Below, one piece after another: positions 41,886 through 50,271 of a DNA stretch of 64,000 nt (positions are counted from its first letter, which is position 1; every line of letters begins with the position of its first letter). The DNA is taken from the NCBI RefSeq assembly GCF_014650455.1, contig NZ_BMUZ01000011.1, positions 62,001-126,000 on the forward strand. Direction: 5' to 3'. The position numbers were made by a program, and so were the translations under genes. The notes beneath the pieces are model-generated. The model did no database searches and was not told the origin of the DNA. It saw only the letters and a program-made list of their open reading frames with translations. This stretch comes from Streptomyces xanthochromogenes. GTDB taxonomy: Bacteria; Actinomycetota; Actinomycetes; Streptomycetales; Streptomycetaceae.

Positions 41886-43017
41886 GTAGGACGACGCTTC
41901 AGCGCCCGGACGGCCGCGAGGAACCGATCCCGTGCCTCCGCCACCGATCAGCGGACATCCCCTCGGGGCGAACAGCGAGTGCACGAAGGGGGCCGCGGCG
42001 TCGCACGGCAGCACCCGGACCAGATCACGTCGGCCGCCCACGGCGCGCGCAATCGCGGCAACCTCCAGGAGCGCACTGCCCAGTTCGGCGTCGCCGACCG
42101 ACGCCGACGTGTCGATGACCACGCACACCCGGGGCGGCATCCGCCGGAGGCTCGGCAGTACAGTGCTCGGCAGTACAGTGCGCGGCACCGCGGCCGAACG
42201 GCGCGACGGCCGGCCGTAGGTGTAGTCCTCCCCCGCGCCCGCCCCGGCGGCCGAGCGCACAGCCGCGCCGAGCAACTCCCGCCACGCCAGCGGCGGATGG
42301 AACGCCTTCTCCGCCCAGCGCCGCCACCCCCGGGCACCGAACCGGGGCGCCCGCGGATGCCCTCGGCCACCCGGAACCGGACCGCGTCCCGTTCCTGCTC
42401 ACTGAGACCGTGCGCACCACCGGGCCCCACCTCCCACTCCCGATCGAGGCCGTCGGCCCCGCTGCCGCAGTCGAGCCAGGTAGTCGACCAGTTGGACGCC
42501 CGACCGCGAACTTGAGCAGATAGTCCTCCATGAGCTCACCGGCGGGCAGCCCCAAGCAGCCCGGCCCCACCGCTCCTTCGGGCCGGACGAGGCCGTCTCC
42601 GTACACGTCGTCGTTGATCTCGCAGTCCGCGGCGATGTTCATCCGCAGGCGTTCCCCCCGGCCCGTGAGCTGGTGCTCGCGCGCGAACCGGTCGCTGCGC
42701 CCGTGGTGGTCCCGCAGCAGGTGCGACACCTCGTGCACCCACACACCAGCGAGTTCCTCCACCGGCATACGGGCCACGAACGCTGGGGACACATAGCACC
42801 GCCAATGGCGGTCGACGGCCATGGTGGAGACCTGCCGCGTCTCCACGGGGTGCAGCGCGAAGAGGGCCGACGCCAGGTAAGGACGGACCCGAGCGGCCTG
42901 CAGTCGGGCAGCGAACAGCTTCTCGAAGTCCAGAGAGTTGCCGGAGTCTCCGTGCATCCCAACTGTCCTGATCCTCACGGCATTTGACGGAGTCTCAGCA
43001 CCGCCGCGCGTTCTCAT
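41886..43017 (-). pseudogene. frameshifted, 3'-truncated VWA-like metallopeptidase (DUF2201) gene
   Basis: Read on the minus strand from ATG 43017: frame 1 gives a metallopeptidase domain with VWVHEVSHLLRDHHGRSD (HExxH-like HEVSH). A frame change near 42,485 leads to CGSGADGLDREWEVGPGG, another at the G-run near 42,325 to WAEKAFHPPLAWRELL and the VWA part VCVVIDTSASV, and a third near 41,927 (extra G in ACGGGATCG) to TDRFLAAVRALKRRP, where homology stops. A 15-bp tandem duplication adds five residues. The expected VVVLTDG motif is missing. Its ATG overlaps the stop of a broken ATPase-like gene. Confidence 0.75.
42151..42180. repeat. 15-bp perfect tandem duplication inside pseudogene
   Basis: CTCGGCAGTACAGTG at 42151-42165 and again at 42166-42180, an in-frame five-codon duplication (VLPST-type repeat) within the VWA-metallopeptidase remnant. 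Confidence 0.9.
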
Positions 43018-43320
43018 CTGACGGCCTTCGTCCGGGCTCCCGTGCAGGCCGCCGCCCGATCCGCCCGGCCGGACAGCGCCACCGCGCCCGCGAGCCGTTC
43101 GATCGACTCGGGTACGTCCCAGTCCTCGCGGCGCAGTGAGGCGAGGGGGCTCGCCGGTACGACCACCAGGTCCGGCGCCCCCGTCTCGATCGCCTTGACC
43201 AGGAAGGCCCAGGCGGCGTCCCAGCGTGGCTTGTCAGACTGGCGAGGAGTTCGAGGCCCGGCCCATCTCCCACGGTTCCCCTGACCAGCATCGACAGTAC
43301 GTCGCGTGAGAGGGACGTCG
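43014..43320 (-). pseudogene. C-terminal remnant of the partner (MoxR-type?) ATPase gene
   Basis: Minus-strand reading gives LSRDVLSMLVRGTVGDGPGLELLAS, then, after a frameshift near 43,233, KPRWDAAWAFLVKAIETG and a well-biased tail DLVVVPASPLASLRREDWD ending AVR-stop, whose TGA overlaps the ATG of the metallopeptidase pseudogene. The 5' part is missing and replaced by repeated DNA at 43342-43404. AAA ATPase genes normally precede this metallopeptidase type; the ATPase identity is inferred from that arrangement. Confidence 0.6.
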
Positions 43321-43341
43321 GCGTACGGCTGCCACCACGCC

Positions 43342-43404
43342 CACTACGCGGGTGTACTGCGCAGGCGTACTCCCAAGGTGCACTACGCGGGTGTACTGCG
43401 CAGG
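43342..43404. repeat. 24-bp direct repeat, 39-bp period
   Basis: An identical 24-bp unit beginning CACTACGCGGGTGTACTGCG occupies 43342-43365 and 43381-43404; the spacing is a multiple of three (13 codons on the minus strand). It lies where the ATPase remnant is broken and upstream of the MFS gene. Confidence 0.9.
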
Positions 43405-43537
43405 TGTATTACGCCCACACATACCCCGGAGCCGTCGCCCCTTGATCGACTGGTGACGTGCGGTACCCGGGCATAGGGTCGAACAGTGGACAGTGGACGT
43501 CACCGTCCATCGCCCCTCGTGCGAGGGCAGGTCCATC

Positions 43538-45085
43538 ATGACGAGTTCGCAGCCGCCACCCACGATCGCGGCCACGGCCCCCGGCAGCGGAGGCGGCGGC
43601 AAGGGGATAGCACTGCTCGTCATCGCCGCCTGCCAGCTCATGGTGGTCCTCGACATCACCATCGTGAACATCGCCCTCCCGCACATTCAGAGCGCGTTGC
43701 ACTTCTCCACGACGGGGCTCGCCTGGGTGGTCAGCGCCTACACGCTCACGTTCGGCGGCCTCCTCCTGCTCGGCGGCCGGACGGGCGACATCCTGGGCCG
43801 GCGCCGGGTTTTCATGTGCGGCGTGCTGCTGTTCGCGGTCGCCTCGCTGCTCGGTGGACTGTCCCAGAGTTCCGGGCAGTTGCTCGCGGCGCGTGCGGTC
43901 CAGGGGGTCGGCGGTGCCATCGCCTCGCCGACCGCTCTCGCACTGATCACCACGACGTTCACCGAGGGGCTCGAACGCAACCGGGCGTTCGGCGTCTTCG
44001 CCGCGGTGTCCGCGGGCGGCGGCGCGATCGGTCTGCTCGCCGGCGGCATGCTCGTCGAATGGCTCGACTGGCGCTGGGTCCTCTTCGTGAACGTGCCGAT
44101 CGCCGTGCTGATCCTGCTGGCCACCCCGCGGCACATCAAGGAGTCGGAGCGACATTCCGGCCACTTCGACATCGCCGGAGCGCTGGCCTCCACCGGGGGC
44201 ATGGTCGCGCTGGTCTACGGCTTCATCCGGGCTGCGCAGGAGGGCTGGCGCGACCCGGTCACCCTGGGCTCGTTCGCCGTCGCCGTGGTGCTCCTCTGCA
44301 CGTTCGTGATGGTGGAGCGGCGATCGCAGCAGCCGATCACGCCGCTGCACATGTTCGCCGACCGCAACCGCGCGGGCACGTACGGCATCATGCTGAGCCT
44401 GGCCGCCGCGATCTTCGGCATGTTCTTCTTCCTCACCCTGTTCGTGCAGGACGTGCTCGGGTTCACCCCGCTGCGGGCCGGCCTCGCCTTCCTTCCGGTC
44501 AGCGCGATCATCGCGGTGGGCGCGGGGCTCGCCTCCCAACTCCTGCCCAGATACGGCCCCAAGCCGTTCATGGTGACGGGTGCGCTCCTGGCCGCGGGCG
44601 GCCTGTCGTGGCTCACGCAGACCGACATCCACTCCACGTATCTGGGCAGCATCCTGGGCCCGATCCTCGTGTTCGGTCTGGGCATGGGGCTGAACTTCGT
44701 CTCGCTGACGCTGATGGCCGTGTCCGGTGTTCCCCCGCACGAGGCCGGCGCGGCCTCCGGGATGCTCAACGCGACCCAGCAGGTGGGCGGTTCACTGGGT
44801 CTTTCCATCCTGGTGACGGTGTTCGGCACGGCCAGTCGGAACGAGGCGACCGACCAGGTTCCCAAGTTCCTCAGCCAGGCCGATCCGGCGCAGCGCCTGA
44901 TGTTCCGGCGTACGGGCCAGCTGCCCCGGCCGTGGAGCGATCAGGTGCTGGCGTCCGGAGTGTCCACGGCCTTCGTGGTCGCCGCGATCTTCGCCGTGGT
45001 GGCCGCCCTGATCGCCCTCATCGCCATCCAGGTCCGCCCGGCCGACCTCGAACGCCTCCAGGGTGCGAAGCCCACCGCGCCGTGA
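43538..45085 (+). CDS. MFS multidrug exporter, DHA2/EmrB-QacA type
   Basis: A 515-residue transporter with 14 predicted helices. Motif C-like and DHA2 signatures are present: LDITIVNIALPHIQ in helix 1, GGRTGDILGRRRVF in loop 2-3. It exports drugs or secondary metabolites by proton antiport. ATG 43538 was chosen (MTSSQPPPT) behind a GAGGG site. No adjacent regulator is intact; the upstream neighbour is a decayed locus. Confidence 0.88.
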   Translation: MTSSQPPPTIAATAPGSGGGGKGIALLVIAACQLMVVLDITIVNIALPHIQSALHFSTTGLAWVVSAYTLTFGGLLLLGGRTGDILGRRRVFMCGVLLFAVASLLGGLSQSSGQLLAARAVQGVGGAIASPTALALITTTFTEGLERNRAFGVFAAVSAGGGAIGLLAGGMLVEWLDWRWVLFVNVPIAVLILLATPRHIKESERHSGHFDIAGALASTGGMVALVYGFIRAAQEGWRDPVTLGSFAVAVVLLCTFVMVERRSQQPITPLHMFADRNRAGTYGIMLSLAAAIFGMFFFLTLFVQDVLGFTPLRAGLAFLPVSAIIAVGAGLASQLLPRYGPKPFMVTGALLAAGGLSWLTQTDIHSTYLGSILGPILVFGLGMGLNFVSLTLMAVSGVPPHEAGAASGMLNATQQVGGSLGLSILVTVFGTASRNEATDQVPKFLSQADPAQRLMFRRTGQLPRPWSDQVLASGVSTAFVVAAIFAVVAALIALIAIQVRPADLERLQGAKPTAP

Positions 45086-45095
45086 GACCCGGCCC

Positions 45096-45112
45096 GGCAT
45101 CCGACGGATGCC
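45096..45112 (+). terminator. terminator after MFS gene
   Basis: GGCATCC-GAC-GGATGCC, a 7-bp stem 11 nt after the MFS stop. Confidence 0.5.
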
Positions 45113-45325
45113 TGTTACGCCAACTGCCTGACACAGCAAGGAATATGACGGGCCATACGCAACCGGCAACCCTATCACAGGGACTCAGCGGAGCGCCAGG
45201 GAGCGCGGCGTAGAGCCGGGCGTGCTGCCGTGCGCCGGGTTCGGGACTACCGGGGTGGGGAGAGATATTCGGGATTCGGGGCCGAGGGGCCCCGGTCGCC
45301 GGATTCCTGCTGGAGGTGCCCCATC

Positions 45326-46687
45326 GTGAGCGCGACGCTTCCCTCTCGTACGGGAAAGGCCCCGGGTGCCTGGCCGTTGCTGGGCCACGCATGGCAACTC
45401 CACGCGCGGCCACTGGAGTTCCTGTCCTCGCTCCCCGCCCACGGCGACCTCGTGCGCATCGGGATGGGGCCCTGGCCGGCGTATGTGGTCTGCGAACCGG
45501 ACGCGGCCCACCGGATGCTCACCGACTCCCGCACCTTCGACAAGGGCGGCCCCTTCTTCGACAAGGCCCGGGTCCTTTTCGGCAGCAGCCTCCCCATGGC
45601 CGGCTGGCAGGAACACCGCTGGCAGCGCCGCCAGATGCAGCCGGCCTTCCAGAGCGACCGGATCGAGCAGTACGCCCTGGTCATGGGCGAGGAGGTGGAC
45701 CGGATGACCGGCCGTTGGCGGGCCGGCCAACGCCTGGACGTGACCGCCGCGCTGACCACCCTGACCCTGCGCATCGTCACCCGCAGTGTGCTCGCCGCCG
45801 AGGCGCAGGACGAGGCCGTCGCCGAGGTGCAGGAGAGTCTGCACACCGTGATCGACGGCATCTACCAGCGGGTGATGCTGCCGCTCGGCCCGCTCTACCG
45901 GCTGCCCACCCGCGCCAACCGCCGTTACCGCCATGCCTGTGACCGGCTGCACCGCGCCATCGACGGCATCATCGCGGCGCGCCGGGCGGCACCCGGCGGG
46001 AACGATCTGGTGTCCATGCTGCTCACCGCGGTCAACGACGACACCGGCGAGCCGATGTCCGATGTGGACATCAGGGACCAGCTCATGGTCATGATCGGCG
46101 CGGGCTTCGAGACCACCGCCAACAGTCTCGCGTTCGCCCTGTGGCTGCTGAGTCAGCATCCCGAGGCCGAGGCCCGGGTCCACGACGAGGTCGACCGGAC
46201 GCTCGCGGGCCGCACCGCCACCACGGCCGACCTCGACGGTCTGACGTACACCCGTCGAGTCGTCAACGAGGTCCTGCGGATGTATCCGGCGGGCTGGTTC
46301 TTCACCCGTGTCACGACCACCGACACCACCCTCGCAGGACGGCACCTGCCCAAGGGCACCGCGCTGCTCTACAGCGCCTACCTCCTCCACCACCGCCCGG
46401 AACTGTTCCCCGAACCGGGCCGCTTCGACCCGGACCGCTGGGCCGCGCAGGCGGCGGAGTCCCTCCCCCGGGGCGCGCACGTGCCGTTCGGCGGCGGCAA
46501 CCGCAAGTGCATCGGCGACCAGTTCGCCCTCATCGAGATGACGTTGGCCCTCGCCACGGTCTGCACTCGATGGCGTCTGCGCCCCGATCCCGGCAGCACC
46601 ATGACCGTCCAGGTCCGCGGCACCCTCGGCCCCGGACCGCTCCCCATGACCTGCGAGCCGCGCGGCAGGAAGTCCGCCGACACCTGA
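45326..46687 (+). CDS. cytochrome P450
   Basis: A 453-residue P450 with all hallmarks: I-helix GAGFETTANS, ExxR as EVLR, PERF-like PGRFDPDRW, haem loop FGGGNRKCIG. The N-terminus (LPSRTGKAPGAWPLLGHAW) and overall length resemble the fatty-acid/terpene-type (CYP102/183-like) enzymes more than the macrolide hydroxylases. GTG 45326 has GGAGG 9 nt upstream. No terpene cyclase or ferredoxin lies nearby, so the substrate is open. Confidence 0.9.
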   Translation: MSATLPSRTGKAPGAWPLLGHAWQLHARPLEFLSSLPAHGDLVRIGMGPWPAYVVCEPDAAHRMLTDSRTFDKGGPFFDKARVLFGSSLPMAGWQEHRWQRRQMQPAFQSDRIEQYALVMGEEVDRMTGRWRAGQRLDVTAALTTLTLRIVTRSVLAAEAQDEAVAEVQESLHTVIDGIYQRVMLPLGPLYRLPTRANRRYRHACDRLHRAIDGIIAARRAAPGGNDLVSMLLTAVNDDTGEPMSDVDIRDQLMVMIGAGFETTANSLAFALWLLSQHPEAEARVHDEVDRTLAGRTATTADLDGLTYTRRVVNEVLRMYPAGWFFTRVTTTDTTLAGRHLPKGTALLYSAYLLHHRPELFPEPGRFDPDRWAAQAAESLPRGAHVPFGGGNRKCIGDQFALIEMTLALATVCTRWRLRPDPGSTMTVQVRGTLGPGPLPMTCEPRGRKSADT

Positions 46688-46873
46688 GCCCCGGCGGAAG
46701 CGGAACGGGAACCACCATTGATCCACTGCAGTCTCTCAGCCCGTGATCGCCGCGCGACGCGGCGGCAGGAGATCCCGGGCCTGCGGCTCGCCGGGGCGGA
46801 GGTGCTGCCTGTGCGGAGTCCGACCAGCGGGATCCGAGTGCAGTCCGGGGCGCCCGGGGACGCCTGGCGCACG

Positions 46874-48238
46874 ATGTCCGTCGCCGCCCTGGCCCAGGCA
46901 CCGGACAGGCGGCGCACCGAGGCGTGGCTGCTCGCCTTCGTGGTGGCGATCACGCTGGGCGGCCACGCCGCGACCGGACTGGCGATGAAGGGCCGCCTGC
47001 CCGCGGGATTCGGCACGTTCGCCGGAGCCGTCGCCCTGTTCGCGCTGGTCCCGCATCTGGTCGTACGACGCTGGGCGGCGCGCGCCGATCCGCTGCTGCT
47101 GCCGCTCGCCCTGTTGCTCACCGGCCTCGGTCTGGTACTTCTGCAGCGCCTGGACGTGACGTACCTCGCCGAACCACGTCTGCACATGGCCCCGGCGGGC
47201 CGTGGGCAGTTGGTGTGGACGGCGGTCGGAGTGGCCTCCTGCGGCGGCCTGCTGATCGCGCTGCGCGATCACCGCAGGCTTCAGCGGTACATCTACATGA
47301 TGATGGCCGTCGCCCTGATCCTCCTGGCGGCGCCCGCGTTCTTCAGCGCCGACCAGTTCGGCGCCAAGCGCTGGATCATGCTGGGACCGCTGTCCGTGCA
47401 GCCGGGCGAGTTCGTAAAGATCATGATCGCGGTGTTCTTCGCGGGCTACCTCACCGTCAACCGCGACGCGCTGGCCCTGTCGGGCCGCCGCTTCCTCGGC
47501 ATGCGACTGCCGCCCGGCCGTCAGCTCGGCCCGATCGTGGCGATCTGGGTGCTCAGCCTCCTGGTGTTGGTCTTCGAGCGCGACCTCGGCACCTCCCTGA
47601 TCTTCTTCGGCCTCTTCGTGATCATGCTCTATCTGGCCACGGAGCGGACGAGCTGGGTGGTGTGCGGGCTGTTGCTGGCCGTGGTCGGCGCCGCGGTGGT
47701 CGGCTCCCTCGAACCGCATGTGCACGGCCGCGTGGAAGCCTGGCTGCACCCGATGGACGCCTTCACTCCGGCGGGTCAAAAGGCGCGCCTGTCAAGCCAG
47801 TTGGGTCAGGCGTTGTTCAGTTTCGGCAGCGGCGGCATGACCGGGAGCGGGCTCGGGCAGGGCCACCCGGAGCTCGTGGGCTTCGCCGGGAACAGCGACT
47901 TCATCCTCACCACCGTCGGCGAGGAGCTGGGCCTGGCCGGGGTGATGGCGGTATTGCTCCTGTACGGCCTCCTCGCCCAGCGGGGTCTGCACATCGCGAT
48001 GCTCGCCCGCGATCCGTTCGGCAAACTGCTCGCCACCGGCCTGGCCGGCGCTCTGGTGCTCCAGGTGTTCGTGGTGACCGGCGGTGTCACCGGTCTGATC
48101 CCGCTGACCGGCAAGGCCCTGCCCTTCCTCGCGAAGGGCGGCTCCTCCATGGTCGCCAACTGGCTGATGGTGGGCCTCCTGATCCGCATCAGCGACTCCG
48201 CGCGGCGCCGTCACGAGCCCGACCCGCACCGGCTCTGA
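46874..48238 (+). CDS. FtsW/RodA/SpoVE family peptidoglycan glycosyltransferase
   Basis: A 454-residue polytopic protein with about ten helices. SEDS-family motifs: FSADQFGAKRWIMLGPLSVQPGEFVKI, FERDLGTSLIFFGLF, SSQLGQALFSFGSGGMTGSGLGQG and GLIPLTGKALPFLAKGGSS. SEDS proteins polymerise lipid II with a class B PBP; no PBP is adjacent, so this is likely one of several Streptomyces paralogues, possibly for spores. ATG 46874 gives MSVAALAQAPDRR; a start further upstream cannot be ruled out. Confidence 0.88.
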   Translation: MSVAALAQAPDRRRTEAWLLAFVVAITLGGHAATGLAMKGRLPAGFGTFAGAVALFALVPHLVVRRWAARADPLLLPLALLLTGLGLVLLQRLDVTYLAEPRLHMAPAGRGQLVWTAVGVASCGGLLIALRDHRRLQRYIYMMMAVALILLAAPAFFSADQFGAKRWIMLGPLSVQPGEFVKIMIAVFFAGYLTVNRDALALSGRRFLGMRLPPGRQLGPIVAIWVLSLLVLVFERDLGTSLIFFGLFVIMLYLATERTSWVVCGLLLAVVGAAVVGSLEPHVHGRVEAWLHPMDAFTPAGQKARLSSQLGQALFSFGSGGMTGSGLGQGHPELVGFAGNSDFILTTVGEELGLAGVMAVLLLYGLLAQRGLHIAMLARDPFGKLLATGLAGALVLQVFVVTGGVTGLIPLTGKALPFLAKGGSSMVANWLMVGLLIRISDSARRRHEPDPHRL

Positions 48239-48363
48239 ACACCCCCGGTGCGGGTCGGGCAGTCGCCTCGCGCCGATCGGAACCATGAGGTGTGCATGCC
48301 GCGTCCACCCCTGTGGTCACCACCCGTGGCCGCGCTCAACCGCCGTCCCCAGGGGGAAACACC

Positions 48364-49023
48364 ATGGTCGATCCGGGTAGCACGCCCGCACCCAGCCAAC
48401 GCCGCAGGAGAGGGGGCTGCCTTCCGGCACTCGTGGTTCTCCTGGTGATCCTGGGCCTCGGCTTCGGGGCGTCCAAACTCTTCGGAGGCGGGAGCGACAA
48501 GTCCGGGTCGTCCCACTCCTCCTCGTCCGCCTCGCACGACAGCGGTGAGTGGAAGGTGGGCGACTGCGGCGGCCCCGACCCCGATGACGCGCCGAACGGT
48601 TACAAGGCGTTCGGCTGCGGCGACTCGGGCGCCACCTTCAAGGCTCTCGACATCCAGGCCGCCAGTTTCATGCCGGACTCCATCCAGTGCCCCGCCGGTA
48701 CGGACCTCATCATCCAGGTGAGCATCAGCTACGGCAGCACCAAGAGCAAAGGCGGCGGCATCCCCTCCAAGACGGTGTGCGGACGCAATCTCTCGGCCGA
48801 CCACCCGGGTGACCCCGGCGCCGGCGGCGGCCAGTTGGTCAAGGGTGACTGCGTCACCGACACCGCGAAGGAAGTTTCCTGCGCCTCCGCGGGCTCGGGC
48901 GCCTACAAGGTGCTCGGCCTGACCAAGGAGACCTCGCAGTGCCCGTCCGGGACCACCGAGCCCATGCGTCTGACCCTGGCCATCGGCAGGCCCTACGACG
49001 TGATCTGCGCCGCGAAGCAGTAG
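48364..49023 (+). CDS. membrane-anchored Cys-rich protein (LppU/SCO3897-like)
   Basis: A 219-residue protein: Arg-rich cytoplasmic stub (QRRRRGGC), one helix (LPALVVLLVILGLGFGASKLF), a Ser-rich linker, then two similar extracellular units, each with GDC...C (VGDCGGPDPDD...CGDSG and KGDCVTDTAKEVSCAS), which suggests internal duplication with disulphides. It resembles actinobacterial LppU/SCO3897-type proteins. ATG 48364 has GGGGGAA 7 nt upstream. Probably envelope-associated; function unknown. Confidence 0.7.
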   Translation: MVDPGSTPAPSQRRRRGGCLPALVVLLVILGLGFGASKLFGGGSDKSGSSHSSSSASHDSGEWKVGDCGGPDPDDAPNGYKAFGCGDSGATFKALDIQAASFMPDSIQCPAGTDLIIQVSISYGSTKSKGGGIPSKTVCGRNLSADHPGDPGAGGGQLVKGDCVTDTAKEVSCASAGSGAYKVLGLTKETSQCPSGTTEPMRLTLAIGRPYDVICAAKQ

Positions 49024-49046
49024 CGCGGGCGTCCGGGCCGCCCGCG
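49024..49046. terminator. bidirectional terminator between convergent genes
   Basis: CGCGGGCG (49024-49031) and CGCCCGCG (49039-49046) form an 8-bp stem with a 7-nt loop, filling the gap between the stops of the LppU-like gene and the minus-strand P450. Confidence 0.65.
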
Positions 49047-49047
49047 T

Positions 49048-50271
49048 CTACGTCAGGCGTAGGGGCAGCGAGAGCAGGCCGCGGTGGCGGGGGTTGGCCT
49101 GCCACCGCGCCTCGTGGTCCTCGCTCAGCCGCAGGCCGGGGTAGCGGGTCAGCAGCTGGGTGAACGCGATCTCGGCCTGCAGCCGGGCCAGCGGCGCGCC
49201 CAGACAGTGATGGATGCCATGGCCGAAGGCGAGGTGCCTGGCGGCGTCCTCGCGGTTGATGTCGAAGCGGTCGGGGTCCGCGAACACCTCGGGGTCGCGG
49301 TTGGCGCCCAGCAAGGAGATCTGCACGAACTCGCCCTCCCCGAACACCGCTTCGCCGACCTCGACCGGTTCGGCCGCGTACCGCAACGAGGCGAGGGCCG
49401 AGGGGGATTCGTAGCGCAGGATCTCCTCGACCGCTCCCGGTACGAGCGTCATGTCGGCTCGCAGGAGGGCGAGTTGATCGGGGTGGGTCAGCAGAGTGTG
49501 GACGCCGTTGGCGATCAGGTTGACCGTGGTCTGATGGCCCGCGATCACCAACAGGAAGGCCATCGAGGTGATCTCGTCCTCGCTGAGCGCCTCCTCACCC
49601 TCCGCGCGGGCCTCGACCAGCGCGGAAAGCAGCCCGTCGTCGGGCTGTTCGCGCTTGAGGGCGAGCAACGCCCGGAGGTAGCCGAGCATGGACTCGGCGG
49701 TGAACACCGACACCTCGCCGTCGCCCTGACCACCGTCGAGGGTGTTCCCGCGCACCTGGAGGGTCTCGTGGTCGGCGTCCGAGGCACCGAAGAGGTCGAA
49801 CACGACGGCCAGGGGCAGGGGCAGCGCGAACTCGCCGATCAGCTCGACCTCGTCGCGCCCTTCCCATGCGTCCAGGAGTCCCGCCACATGGGCCTCGATC
49901 GCGGGCCGCAGGGCCGCGGTACGGCGTGTGGTGAACGCCTTCTGCACGAGCTTGCGCAGCCGGGTGTGGTGCGGTGGATCGCTGTTGAGCATGTGGCTGA
50001 ACAGAGCGCTGCCGGGGCCCTGGGTGAGCCCGACATGCCGCCCGAACCTCTCCACCGCCCCGCCCTTGGAGAGCCGTTGGTCGGCCAGCAGGTCCTTCGC
50101 GTCGGCGTACGAGGTGACGACCCATCCCTCGACCGGGGCGGGCCCGGGGTAGCGGGCCCGGCGCGCCGCGCCCTCCTGGCGCCACTCGCGGTAGGTGGCG
50201 TGGGGGTGGTCGAAGAACGCCGGGTCGAGGGACTGGATGCCGGGCTCGGCGGATGCCGCGGTCTCAGACAT
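49048..50271 (-). CDS. second cytochrome P450 of atropopeptide locus (CYP105/107-like)
   Basis: A 407-residue P450: ExxR as EILR, haem loop FGHGIHHCLG, and NRDPEVFADPDRFDI. The I-helix motif reads AGHQTT, with Gln replacing the usual acidic residue of AGHET. Its ATG overlaps the preceding P450 stop by 8 nt, so it is co-transcribed with the atropopeptide P450. Known tryptorubin-type loci need only one P450; this additional enzyme may add hydroxylation or a further crosslink. No ferredoxin is adjacent. Confidence 0.85.
   Translation of the reverse strand: MSETAASAEPGIQSLDPAFFDHPHATYREWRQEGAARRARYPGPAPVEGWVVTSYADAKDLLADQRLSKGGAVERFGRHVGLTQGPGSALFSHMLNSDPPHHTRLRKLVQKAFTTRRTAALRPAIEAHVAGLLDAWEGRDEVELIGEFALPLPLAVVFDLFGASDADHETLQVRGNTLDGGQGDGEVSVFTAESMLGYLRALLALKREQPDDGLLSALVEARAEGEEALSEDEITSMAFLLVIAGHQTTVNLIANGVHTLLTHPDQLALLRADMTLVPGAVEEILRYESPSALASLRYAAEPVEVGEAVFGEGEFVQISLLGANRDPEVFADPDRFDINREDAARHLAFGHGIHHCLGAPLARLQAEIAFTQLLTRYPGLRLSEDHEARWQANPRHRGLLSLPLRLT

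Noticed and set aside
40593..42275. A 560-codon minus-strand ORF across the methyltransferase gene
   Set aside because: Only its first part is coding (the VWA segment of the pseudogene); the rest is antisense to a well-supported methyltransferase.
45230..45325. Upstream extension of the P450 at 45326
   Set aside because: The extension has no P450 similarity, and GGAGG is correctly placed for the GTG at 45326.
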